A program made the position numbers and the translations under genes. 64,000 nt of DNA from Nonomuraea dietziae. GTDB lineage: Bacteria > Actinomycetota > Actinomycetes > Streptosporangiales > Streptosporangiaceae. Shown here in pieces: positions 51,139 to 58,914 of this stretch; within the stretch, counting starts at the first letter, position 1, and each line of letters opens with the position of its first letter. The notes under the pieces are model-generated. The model had not been told where the DNA came from, ran no database searches, and saw only the letters and a program-made list of their open reading frames with translations. The DNA lies in NCBI RefSeq assembly GCF_014195505.1, contig NZ_JACIBV010000001.1, positions 5,952,001 through 6,016,000 of the forward strand, in the 5' to 3' direction.

Positions 51139-51768
51139 ATGACCACCGAGACTCTGATCTGGGTGGCCGTCGTCGTGGTAGTGGTGGTGGCCCTCGCCGC
51201 AGTCGCGTTTCTCGTGCTGCGGCATCAGCGCCGTGGCCGTCTCCGCGAACGGTTCGGCCCGGAGTACGACCGCACGCTGGCCGAGCAGGAGAACAGGGGC
51301 GCGGCCGAGCAGGAGCTGCTCGCCCGTGAGGAGCGCGTCGCCGAGCTCGACATCCGTCCGCTGGACCCGGAGCAGCGGCGGTCTTACGCCGCCCGCTGGA
51401 CAGAGGTGCAGGAGCGGTTCGTCAATGCCCCTGGTTTCGCGGTGACGGAGGCCGACCAGCTGGTGACGGAGGTCATGGCCGAGCGCGGCTACCCGATCGG
51501 GGACTTCGAGCAGCAGGTGTCCGACCTTTCGGTAGGGCACGGCGCCACTCTCGACCACTACCGGCAGGCCCATGAGATCAGCGGCCGTGCGGTCACGAAG
51601 AGGGCCTCGACGGAGGAGTTGCGCCAGGCGATGGTGCACTACCGCGCCCTGTTCGAAGAGCTCCTCGGGGAGTCGCCGTCGGACGGCCGCGCGTCCCGCC
51701 GCGATCCTGCGGCGAACCGCGATGACCATGGCGAAGGCACCTCCCGTCGCGATTCTGGAGGATGGTGA
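51139..51768 (+). CDS. membrane-anchored helical protein
   Basis: A protein of 209 aa. A single N-terminal membrane span (LIWVAVVVVVVVALAAVAFL) is followed by RHQRRGRLRERFGPEYDRTL and a helical domain. The block YAARWTEVQERFVNAPGFAV-TEADQLVTEVM, then TEELRQAMVHYRALFEELLG, is repeated in the next gene, so the two are paralogues. GGAGG ribosome site. No known function. Confidence 0.75.
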   Translation: MTTETLIWVAVVVVVVVALAAVAFLVLRHQRRGRLRERFGPEYDRTLAEQENRGAAEQELLAREERVAELDIRPLDPEQRRSYAARWTEVQERFVNAPGFAVTEADQLVTEVMAERGYPIGDFEQQVSDLSVGHGATLDHYRQAHEISGRAVTKRASTEELRQAMVHYRALFEELLGESPSDGRASRRDPAANRDDHGEGTSRRDSGGW

Positions 51769-51772
51769 CGAC

Positions 51773-52426
51773 ATGGACCCGCGCAAGCACGAAGACGAAG
51801 GACTGCAATCACCGAGGCAGTACGACGACGTGAACGAGACCGGCGGACCAGTGGCAGGCCCCGGCCCTGTGTACATGGAGGAGGAACGCCCGGCGGAGGA
51901 GCCGGGGGATCTCGGGGCCCAGGGCTCAGCCGACCACGACGTAGGGGTTCAGGACAGGGGGTTCACGGACACCGACGCCGCCGCCACCGGCACCGCCGCC
52001 ACAGACACCACCGCCACCGCCACCGGCACCGCCACTGACACCGGCACCGCCACCGATACCGGCACCGCTACTGATACCGGCACCGCCGCCGGCGACGTGC
52101 CGGTCGAGTCCGCGCCCGCCGGGGGGCCGGCCGTACCAGCGCAGAGCGCTGCCCTGTTCGACCAGGACGTCGACCAGGCGCACACGCGCTGGCACGACGT
52201 GCAGGCCACATTCGTGGAAGACCCGCGCCAGGCGGTGGAGCAGGCGGACCAGTTGGTCGACGAGGTCGTCAACGCGCTCACCAGTTCGCTGACCACGCGC
52301 ACGAGCGAGCTGGGCGATCGGTGGAAGAACACCGACCAGGGCGACACCGAGCAGCTCAGGCTGGCTCTTCGCGACTACGGGGCCATGCTCGAACAACTGC
52401 TCGCGCTGTCCGGCCCTCAGAAATGA
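51773..52426 (+). CDS. repeat-containing paralogue of the upstream gene
   Basis: A protein of 217 aa. ATG 51773 has GGAGG 11 bases upstream. Residues about 60-105 are a low-complexity Thr/Ala/Gly/Asp run built of TATDTG units. The C-terminal domain (TRWHDVQATFVEDPRQAVEQ, ADQLVDEVVNALTSS, then TEQLRLALRDYGAMLEQLLA) matches the upstream protein without its membrane anchor. The two follow one another within 5 bp. Confidence 0.75.
   Translation: MDPRKHEDEGLQSPRQYDDVNETGGPVAGPGPVYMEEERPAEEPGDLGAQGSADHDVGVQDRGFTDTDAAATGTAATDTTATATGTATDTGTATDTGTATDTGTAAGDVPVESAPAGGPAVPAQSAALFDQDVDQAHTRWHDVQATFVEDPRQAVEQADQLVDEVVNALTSSLTTRTSELGDRWKNTDQGDTEQLRLALRDYGAMLEQLLALSGPQK
52021..52092 (+). repeat. 18-bp tandem repeat (four copies) inside the paralogue gene
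   Basis: CACCGGCACCGCCACTGA and three close copies begin at 52021, 52039, 52057 and 52075. Each encodes a six-residue unit of the TATDTG type; degenerate copies precede it. Unit length is a multiple of three, so copy number can change without breaking the frame. Confidence 0.8.
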
Positions 52427-52437
52427 GGTGAGATGAC

Positions 52438-52632
52438 ATGCTCGCCATCGTGGCAGCGATCATCTTCGGGCTGGGTTTCCTGCTCGAACTGCTGGCCTTC
52501 GAGATCCCCGGCGGGATCAGCGGTGTGACATTCATGCTGCTCGGTTTGTGCCTGCTGGCCCTGCACCAGGCTGGAGTCGGCGCGCGCAGCGACGGAGGCC
52601 TCCTCGGTGGCTGGCGCGGGACACGACGCTGA
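52438..52632 (+). CDS. small membrane protein
   Basis: A protein of 64 aa with two predicted helices (LAIVAAIIFGLGFLLELLAF and GVTFMLLGLCLLALHQAGVG) and a basic C-terminus. GAGGTGAGATGAC precedes ATG 52438. It probably belongs with the two preceding genes, 11 bp upstream. No family is recognised. Confidence 0.65.
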   Translation: MLAIVAAIIFGLGFLLELLAFEIPGGISGVTFMLLGLCLLALHQAGVGARSDGGLLGGWRGTRR

Positions 52633-52662
52633 CAGCGAACGGCGTCCGGGTCGGTCCGCCCA

Positions 52663-53532
52663 TCACCCGCCCTGCTTGAGCTCCTCGAGCAGGGACGGGT
52701 GGTGCGGCCGCCAGCCCAGCTCGCTGCGGGCCCTGGCGGCGGTGGCGACCTGGTCGAGCAGGAACGGCTGGACCATCACTCCCCAGTACCGCTCGGCGTC
52801 CTCGGGATCCCACGCCTCCACCCGCGCGCCGTGGCGGTCGGCGACGACCTGGGCGGCATCGGCGACCCGCACGGGATCCTCCGTCACCCCGAGGTAGACC
52901 GACCCCGCGGGGGCGGCCTCCAGTGCCAGCGCGTACAGCTCGCCGAGATCGTCGGCGTGGACGACGGCCCAGCGGTTGTCCCCTGCGCCGAAATGGCGTA
53001 CCACCAGGCCGCCGCCGGGTGCCTCCTGCGGCGCCAGCACCGCGGGGACGTAACCGCGGCCATGCCCGTACACCAGCCCTGGCCGGATCCGCACCGTGCG
53101 CACCCCGTCGGCGGCCTCGGCCACCATCCGTTCCAGTTCCGGTCGCCACGCCACCACCGAGGGAGGGTCGAACGGCGCGTCCTCGGCAGCCGGCACGCCA
53201 CCGGTATCGCCGTGCAGCCACAGACCGCTGGTGTAGACCAGCGGTCTCCCGGTTCCCGCGAAGCGGTCGAGCAACGCACGGACCACGACACGGTCGAACT
53301 CGCCCGCCCGCTCGTCATTGGTGGAGGCGGCGTGCACCGCCCCGTCCACCCCCTCGGCGGCGGCCGCCGCGGCGCCTGCCTCGAACAGGTCCGCGACCAG
53401 TGGCTCCACCCCTTCGGGAACGGCTTGGCCCACCGCCCGCACGACCCCGACGACCTGATGCCCACGTCGCAGCAGAGCCCGGGCGGCAGCTCCACCGATC
53501 GTGCCGGAGGCCCCGGTGACCAGAACGCGCAT
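52663..53532 (-). CDS. NAD-dependent epimerase/dehydratase family protein
   Basis: A protein of 289 aa. MRVLVTGASGTIGGAAARAL gives the Rossmann GxxGxxG. RPLVYTSGLWLHGDTGG is the active-site strand region without a clear YxxxK. RIRPGLVYGHGRGYVPAVL and AVVHADDLGELYALALE are SDR-e blocks. It reads away from the TetR gene at 53632, whose operator lies between them. Confidence 0.86.
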   Translation of the reverse strand: MRVLVTGASGTIGGAAARALLRRGHQVVGVVRAVGQAVPEGVEPLVADLFEAGAAAAAAEGVDGAVHAASTNDERAGEFDRVVVRALLDRFAGTGRPLVYTSGLWLHGDTGGVPAAEDAPFDPPSVVAWRPELERMVAEAADGVRTVRIRPGLVYGHGRGYVPAVLAPQEAPGGGLVVRHFGAGDNRWAVVHADDLGELYALALEAAPAGSVYLGVTEDPVRVADAAQVVADRHGARVEAWDPEDAERYWGVMVQPFLLDQVATAARARSELGWRPHHPSLLEELKQGG

Positions 53533-53548
53533 CTCGCAACCCCATTTC

Positions 53549-53561
53549 CTAACGCTGTTAG
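53549..53561. promoter_or_regulatory. TetR operator candidate
   Basis: CTAAC-GCT-GTTAG is a perfect 13-bp dyad between the divergent epimerase (53532) and TetR (53632) genes. A second GTTAG half-site with A-rich flank lies around 53604-53609. Confidence 0.5.
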
Positions 53562-53631
53562 ATACAGAAGGTAGACGGCGCTGGGAGCGGTTGTCTACCC
53601 TTGTTAGAAAACGTTCCTGGAGGCAGGCCGG

Positions 53632-54279
53632 ATGCCACATGACGGCAAGCGGGTCAAGGGCAGCGCCGACGAACGGGCGCAGGCCCGTGACCGGCTACGC
53701 GCCGAACTGCTCGCCGCCGCGCGCGCCCTTGCCGAGGAGAAGGGCGGATACGAGGGCGTGACGATACGCGCGCTCGCCGACCGGGTGGGATACCGCGCGC
53801 CCGTCGTCTACGAGTACTTCGCCAACAAGCGCGATCTGCTGCTCGCCCTCATCGAGGCCGGCTTCGCCGAGTGCGCCGACGCTCTGGCGAAGGCGCTGTG
53901 CGCTCACGAGCAGCGGCGGGCGGGCGGTGTGCTGCCCGCCGTGGCCGAGGCGTACTGGAGCTTCTCCCTCTCCCAGCCGCACCTGTACCGGCTCATGCAC
54001 AGTCTGAGCGATGTCCCCTTCGGCGCTCCTGCCACTCCCGCGCCTGCCCAGGAGTGCTTCGTCCTGCTGCGCAACGCCGTCACGGAGGCGGCCCCGCGTC
54101 ATCCCGCGACCGCCTACGACGCCGACGCCGCGACCGACCTGTTCTGGGCGCACCTTCACGGCCTGGTCATGCTCACCCTCGACGGCCGCATCAAGGGCGG
54201 CCCCACCCGCGCCCACGGCCTGCTCGGGCACCTCACGGACACCTTCACCGGCAACGGCGCCCGTTCCGGCCCCCGCTGA
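53632..54279 (+). CDS. TetR family transcriptional regulator
   Basis: A protein of 215 aa. The helix-turn-helix is RLRAELLAAARALAEEKGGY, then RVGYRAPVVYEYFANKRDLL. The rest is a larger TetR C-terminal domain (TDLFWAHLHGLVMLTLDGRI near the end). It is divergent from the epimerase, which it probably represses. ATG 53632 follows GGAGG at 10 bases. Confidence 0.9.
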   Translation: MPHDGKRVKGSADERAQARDRLRAELLAAARALAEEKGGYEGVTIRALADRVGYRAPVVYEYFANKRDLLLALIEAGFAECADALAKALCAHEQRRAGGVLPAVAEAYWSFSLSQPHLYRLMHSLSDVPFGAPATPAPAQECFVLLRNAVTEAAPRHPATAYDADAATDLFWAHLHGLVMLTLDGRIKGGPTRAHGLLGHLTDTFTGNGARSGPR

Positions 54280-54313
54280 GCGGCCGCTCCGACTGACCAG
54301 GCGCAGGCCCCGG

Positions 54314-54724
54314 TCACCCGCTCGCGGGCAGTACGGCGCTGACGGTGACGCCGCAACCGAGGATCGCGTTCACCGACAGCCCGCCGCCCACCTCGGCGAA
54401 CCGGGCACGCCTGACGCGCAGGCGATCGGCGAGCCGCTCCGACGGCAGGCCGAGGCCGTCGCCGCTGAGCGTCAGGCGCAGGCCGCCGGCGCCAATGGTG
54501 AGCGCGATGCCCACGCACCGCACCGATCCGTCCGGTTCCAAGCCGTCCAGCACGTCGAGGATCGTGGCATGGACGAGCTCCGCGATGTGGACGGGGAGAG
54601 GCTCACAGGGAAACGCCCACACCTCCACGGCGATCCCGGTCGAGCGGGACCACCGTTCCAGATGGTCGGGCAGATCCCACGCGGGCTCGACCCGTTCGTC
54701 AGGGCGGAGTGCGTCCAGTGCCAT
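54314..54724 (-). CDS. isolated HATPase-like domain protein (degenerate)
   Basis: A protein of 136 aa. GIALTIGAGGLRLTLSGDGL-GL, then RLRVRRARFAEVGGGLSVNA and GCGVTVSAVLP are the G1/G2 region of histidine-kinase ATP-binding domains (NarL type). The N-box helix (LPVHIAELVHATILDVLDG) lacks the usual Asn, and there is no His-containing helix. It may be a remnant or a regulator of a kinase elsewhere. Confidence 0.6.
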   Translation of the reverse strand: MALDALRPDERVEPAWDLPDHLERWSRSTGIAVEVWAFPCEPLPVHIAELVHATILDVLDGLEPDGSVRCVGIALTIGAGGLRLTLSGDGLGLPSERLADRLRVRRARFAEVGGGLSVNAILGCGVTVSAVLPASG

Positions 54725-54759
54725 CGGTCTTCCTTAACTGTCGGTGCGGTGACGCGAAC

Positions 54760-55779
54760 TTACGAGGGACTGCTCAGCAGGCCGTACAGTTTGCCGATCT
54801 TGCCGGTGTCGGCGATGAGGGGCAGCGTGTCGAACGTCAGGCTCCAGTCGGTGACCTTGCCGTTCCGGTGGCCGAAGCGTTCGATGACGCCGTAGGTGAT
54901 CTCCCGGCCCTGGCTGCGTACGGTGCCGTACCACTCCTGGTAGGTGGCGTTGCGGGTGTGGACCGCCTGTCCGGGTCGCAGGGCGGTGGGGTTGTGGCCG
55001 TTCTCGTCGTTCTCGAAACTGCCGAGCAGCTTGTCGAGGTAGGCCAGCTTGGCGGCCTTCGTGTGCAGCTTGCGGCCGTCCAGGCCTGGACCGGTCAGCG
55101 GTGCCCGGCCGGAGGCCGCGACAAGGGCGCGGGCGTTCCTGCTGTTCCAGGCGGCGGCCCTGCCGAGCAGGCCATGGCGCAGCGTCGACTCCTTCGCCTC
55201 GGCGGCGGGCTCTGCCGCGGCGGTGGCGCCGTCGGCGATGCCGTCGAACAGGTTGTCCAGCTTCAGGTCCCCTGTGGCGATAGGGGCGAACCAGGCGTAC
55301 CTGTCGTAGTAGCGGCGGCCCTGCACCACGTCACCGGACTGGTTGATGACCACGCGGTAGATGGCGGGGTACTCGACCGTCCTGCCGCGGAGGACGGCCG
55401 TGTTGTGCGCGCCGTACATCACGGTGTCGCCACCGGCCGCGAGACGTTGCGGCGTGAAACCGAACTGCGGCACCAGCGTGAGCGTGTCGGAGATGGACTT
55501 CTTGATGGCCGTCTTGCCGTTGATGATGTTGCCGGCGGCCTCCCAGAGGGTCGCGTCGTCGGCGAAGATCGTGCCGTAGGCCTCCACCCGCTCGGTGCCG
55601 TCGCCGGTGGGCATGGAGCCGAACCGGGTCTGCCGATCGATGAAGGTCTGCGCCTGAGGGCTGATCGTGCCCTCGATCACCGGGTCGTCCGTCCGCTGTG
55701 CCTTGGCCGGTCCGGCGAGCGCGACGAGCGGCAGAGCTGCCAGCAGGGCGGCGGCCAGGAAGCGCTTGTTGTTCGGCAT
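54760..55779 (-). CDS. secreted protein with NTF2/SnoaL-like domain(s)
   Basis: A protein of 339 aa. A Sec signal peptide (MPNNKRFLAAALLAALPLVA to GPAKA, about residues 1-27). Residues 55-165 have the NTF2/SnoaL-like pattern (RVEAYGTIFADDATLWEAAG, VEYPAIYRVVINQSGDVVQG-RRYYD). The rest repeats it in weaker form (QEWYGTVRSQGREITYGVIE, KVTDWSLTFD). A polyketide-cyclase-like or ligand-binding role is possible. It follows the next gene upstream by 7 bp. Confidence 0.75.
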   Translation of the reverse strand: MPNNKRFLAAALLAALPLVALAGPAKAQRTDDPVIEGTISPQAQTFIDRQTRFGSMPTGDGTERVEAYGTIFADDATLWEAAGNIINGKTAIKKSISDTLTLVPQFGFTPQRLAAGGDTVMYGAHNTAVLRGRTVEYPAIYRVVINQSGDVVQGRRYYDRYAWFAPIATGDLKLDNLFDGIADGATAAAEPAAEAKESTLRHGLLGRAAAWNSRNARALVAASGRAPLTGPGLDGRKLHTKAAKLAYLDKLLGSFENDENGHNPTALRPGQAVHTRNATYQEWYGTVRSQGREITYGVIERFGHRNGKVTDWSLTFDTLPLIADTGKIGKLYGLLSSPS

Positions 55780-55786
55780 GTTCGTC

Positions 55787-56155
55787 CTATGCACCGGTAG
55801 GGATCTTGTCGAGGAAGCCGTGGACGCTGTCGATGCGGCCGTCGGCGGTGATCACTGCCACGTCGAACCCCACCACCAGCGCCTCGGCGCCGTCCTGCGC
55901 CAGCTCCCAGGTGAAGCGGGCGATGTTGTGGTGGGCGTCCACGGGCCCCGCGAGGGTGAAGGTGAAGCCGGGGAACTGCTCCTGCACGGCGGCGATGGTG
56001 GCGTCGATCGCGGCGGTGCCCGTGGCGACCGCCATCGGGTCGGTGTAGACGCCGTCCGGGGACCACAGCTCGTCGATGGCCGCGCGGCGGGCGGCGGGGT
56101 CGGTCTCGTTCCAGGTGGCGATGTAGCGAGCGATGAGCTCGTCGATGTTCTTCAT
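55787..56155 (-). CDS. SnoaL-like/NTF2-fold protein
   Basis: A protein of 122 aa. MKNIDELIARYIATWNETDP-AARRAAIDELWSPDGVYTDP and ARFTWELAQDGAEALVVGFD-VAVITADGRIDSVHGFLD are typical of small SnoaL-like cyclase/isomerase proteins. The start has no clear ribosome site, so it may be leaderless. It heads an operon with the secreted NTF2-like protein and diverges from the LAL regulator at 56230. Confidence 0.85.
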   Translation of the reverse strand: MKNIDELIARYIATWNETDPAARRAAIDELWSPDGVYTDPMAVATGTAAIDATIAAVQEQFPGFTFTLAGPVDAHHNIARFTWELAQDGAEALVVGFDVAVITADGRIDSVHGFLDKIPTGA

Positions 56156-56229
56156 GAACAAGAAAGCTAGAGAAACCGCACATAATAGGCATCTGTCGCG
56201 ATTAGGTAATTGTGTCGGTGAGGGGGCGC

Positions 56230-58872
56230 ATGCTGTACGGGCGAGAGGCCGAGACATCCGTCATCGACGAGCTTCTCGACACTGTGCGGTCGGGTCGCAG
56301 CGGCGCTCTGGTGATCAAGGGCGAGCCGGGCATCGGTAAGACCGCACTGCTCGACTACGCCGCAGGACGAGCCGACGGTATCCAGGTCATCCGGCGCAGC
56401 GGCGTGCCGTCCGAGAGCGAGCTGGCGTACGCGGGACTGCACCTGCTGCTGCGTCCGGCGCTGGACCGTACGGACAAGCTGCCGCCGCCGCAGCGGCGCG
56501 CGCTGGAGACGGCGCTCGGCCTGACGGACGGACAGGGCGCCGACGCCCTGCTCGTCGGCCTGGCCGTGCTGTCGCTGCTGGCCGAGGTGGCCGAGGACGG
56601 CCCCGTCCTGTGCCTCATCGACGACGCGCAATGGCTGGATCCCGGCTCCCGCGCCGCGCTGGCCTTCGCCGCCAGGCGGCTGGACGCCGAGGGCATCGCC
56701 CTGATCATGGCCACCCGTGAGGGCGAGGTGCACGGGCTGCCCGAGATCACGCTGGCCGGGCTGGCCTCGCCGTCCGCGGCGGCCCTGCTGAAGGGCGGCA
56801 GCCTGACCCCTGGCCAGCGCTACCGGGTGCTCGCCGAGGCTCAGGGCAATCCGCTGGCCCTCATCGAGCTGCCCGCCGCCCTGCACCGGGACAGCCACGG
56901 GTTCGGCGCGCTTCCCCTGAGCAGCCGGCTGCAGGCGGCCTTCCACAGCCAGGTGGACCACCTCCCGGAAGCGACCCAGACGCTGCTGCTGGTGGCCGCG
57001 GCCGGGGAAGGCCTGGACGAGGTGCTCACCGCCGCCAGACTGCTCGGCGTGACGGCCGCGGACCTGCGCCCCGCCGAGACCGGGGGGCTCGTGACCACCG
57101 ACGGGCAGCACGTACGCTTCCGCCATCCGCTGATCCGTGAGGCCGTCTACCAGCGGGCCCCGATCAGCTCGCGGCTGGCCGTGCACGCCGCGCTCGCCCA
57201 GACGCTGACCGGAGACCACCACGCGGACCGGCGGGCCTGGCACCTGGCCGCGGCGACCGTCGGCCCCGACGAGCACGTGGCGACGGAGCTCGAACGCACG
57301 GCCCAGCGGGCCGCCCGTCGGCACGGGTACGCGGCGGCGGCCACCGCGTACCAGCGCGCCGCCACGCTCACCCGCCGCGACGACGAGACCCGCGCCCGGC
57401 GCCTCACCATGGCGGCCGAGTCCGCCATCGAGGCCGGGGAGCTCGACTGGGCCCAGACGCTGGCGAGCGAGGCCGACGCGCTGACCACCGACCCGACGCT
57501 GCGCGCGCGCACCACCCACGCGCAGGCCACCGCCCACTTCTCGCGGGGACGGTACGGCGAGGCGCACCGCCTGATGACCGAGGCCGCCCACCTGGATCCG
57601 TCCCTGCTGGTCAGGGCCTTCCAGACCGCCTGGTACGCGGGCGAGGCCCAGCTGGCCGAGGTGGCGGCCCGCCTGGCGTGGGCCCTGAAGGAGACACTGC
57701 TCGACGAGCCCGTCACCGCTCTGGCCCGCCTGGAGGCCGCCGCCTTCGCCCGGCTGTCCGGTGGCGACCCGACCGGCCTGGTCCCGCTGGAGCAGGCCGT
57801 GGCCGAGGCCGAGCACGCCCTGGCCGACCACCCGCCCGGACTGGCGGCCATGGTCTGCGGCGCGCCGCTCATCGCCGGGCAGGACGCCGCCACCCTGCGC
57901 ATGTCCTCCCGCCTGATCGCCCGCTGCCACGCCGAGGGCAGCATCGGTGTCCTGCCGATGGTGCTGTACTTCCAGGCGCAGGCCGAGCTCTTCCACAGCG
58001 GCCGCCACCATGAGGCAGGCGCCGCCGCGACCACCGCCCTGCGCCTGGCCGAGAACACCGGCCAGCACCAGTGGGCCGCCCTGAACAGGGGCCTGCTCGC
58101 CTACCTGGCCGCCGTCGAAGGCGACGAGGAACGCCACCGCCGGCTCACCGCCGAGGTGGCGAGGGGCCCGGTGGCGCCTATGCAGGGCGCCATGTGGGCC
58201 GACTGGTCCCGAGCGGTGCTGGACCTGGGCCAGGGCCGGGCGGAGACAGCGCTCGTCCAGCTCGAAACCCTCGCCGAAGGGCCCGGCTGGTACCACGTCT
58301 CGGCCATACGGTGCGTGCCGGACCTGGTGGAGGCCGCCGTGCGCAGCGGCGAGCCCGACCGGGCCAGGTCGGCCCTGGCCCGCTACGTCCGTCTCGATCA
58401 GCGCCACCTCATCGAGCGCTGCCTGGCCCTGCTCGCAGGGGACGACGCCGAGGCGCACTACCTGGCGGCGCTGGAGGCCGGCGGACCGGCCTTCGAGCGC
58501 GCGCGTACCCGGCTGCTGTACGGGGAGTGGCTGCGCAGGGCCCGCCGTCGCGGCGTCGCGGTCGGCCACCTGCGCGAGGCCATGGAGAGCTTCGAACGCC
58601 TGGGCGCCGCTCCCTGGGCCGGCCGCGCCCGGGCCGAGCTCCAGGCCGCCGGCGCGCTGTCCGCCGCCGCGCCCGCACCGGGCAGGCCGACGGGCCTGAC
58701 ACCGCAGGAACGGCAGATCGTCCAGCTGGCCGCACGAGGGCTGTCCAACAAGGACATCGCCGCCCAGCTCTTCCTCAGCCCCCGCACCGTCGGCTACCAC
58801 CTCTACAAGGCCTACCCCAAGCTGGGCGTCGCCTCCCGCGGCGAGCTCGCCGCGCTCGCCGGCCTCGGCTGA
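56230..58872 (+). CDS. LuxR family regulator with AAA+ ATPase (LAL type)
   Basis: A protein of about 880 aa. MLYGREAETSVIDELLDTVR is the usual N-terminus. GEPGIGKTALLDYAA (Walker A, about residue 38) and VLCLIDDAQWLDPGSRAALA (Walker B, about 132) follow. The centre is TPR-like helical repeats. The C-terminal LuxR helix-turn-helix is LTPQERQIVQLAARGLSNKD-IAAQLFLSPRTVGYHLYKAY. ATG 56230 follows GAGGGG; GTG 56212 is an alternative. Its target may be the divergent SnoaL-like operon. Confidence 0.92.
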   Translation: MLYGREAETSVIDELLDTVRSGRSGALVIKGEPGIGKTALLDYAAGRADGIQVIRRSGVPSESELAYAGLHLLLRPALDRTDKLPPPQRRALETALGLTDGQGADALLVGLAVLSLLAEVAEDGPVLCLIDDAQWLDPGSRAALAFAARRLDAEGIALIMATREGEVHGLPEITLAGLASPSAAALLKGGSLTPGQRYRVLAEAQGNPLALIELPAALHRDSHGFGALPLSSRLQAAFHSQVDHLPEATQTLLLVAAAGEGLDEVLTAARLLGVTAADLRPAETGGLVTTDGQHVRFRHPLIREAVYQRAPISSRLAVHAALAQTLTGDHHADRRAWHLAAATVGPDEHVATELERTAQRAARRHGYAAAATAYQRAATLTRRDDETRARRLTMAAESAIEAGELDWAQTLASEADALTTDPTLRARTTHAQATAHFSRGRYGEAHRLMTEAAHLDPSLLVRAFQTAWYAGEAQLAEVAARLAWALKETLLDEPVTALARLEAAAFARLSGGDPTGLVPLEQAVAEAEHALADHPPGLAAMVCGAPLIAGQDAATLRMSSRLIARCHAEGSIGVLPMVLYFQAQAELFHSGRHHEAGAAATTALRLAENTGQHQWAALNRGLLAYLAAVEGDEERHRRLTAEVARGPVAPMQGAMWADWSRAVLDLGQGRAETALVQLETLAEGPGWYHVSAIRCVPDLVEAAVRSGEPDRARSALARYVRLDQRHLIERCLALLAGDDAEAHYLAALEAGGPAFERARTRLLYGEWLRRARRRGVAVGHLREAMESFERLGAAPWAGRARAELQAAGALSAAAPAPGRPTGLTPQERQIVQLAARGLSNKDIAAQLFLSPRTVGYHLYKAYPKLGVASRGELAALAGLG

Positions 58873-58914
58873 CGGGCAGGTCTCGCCCGTGGTCTGCGGG
58901 AGCGGCCAGACACG

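Noticed and set aside
52021..52092. 18-bp repeat as a CRISPR-like or mobile repeat
   Set aside because: Copies abut without spacers and lie in frame inside a coding sequence, so it is an ordinary coding tandem repeat.
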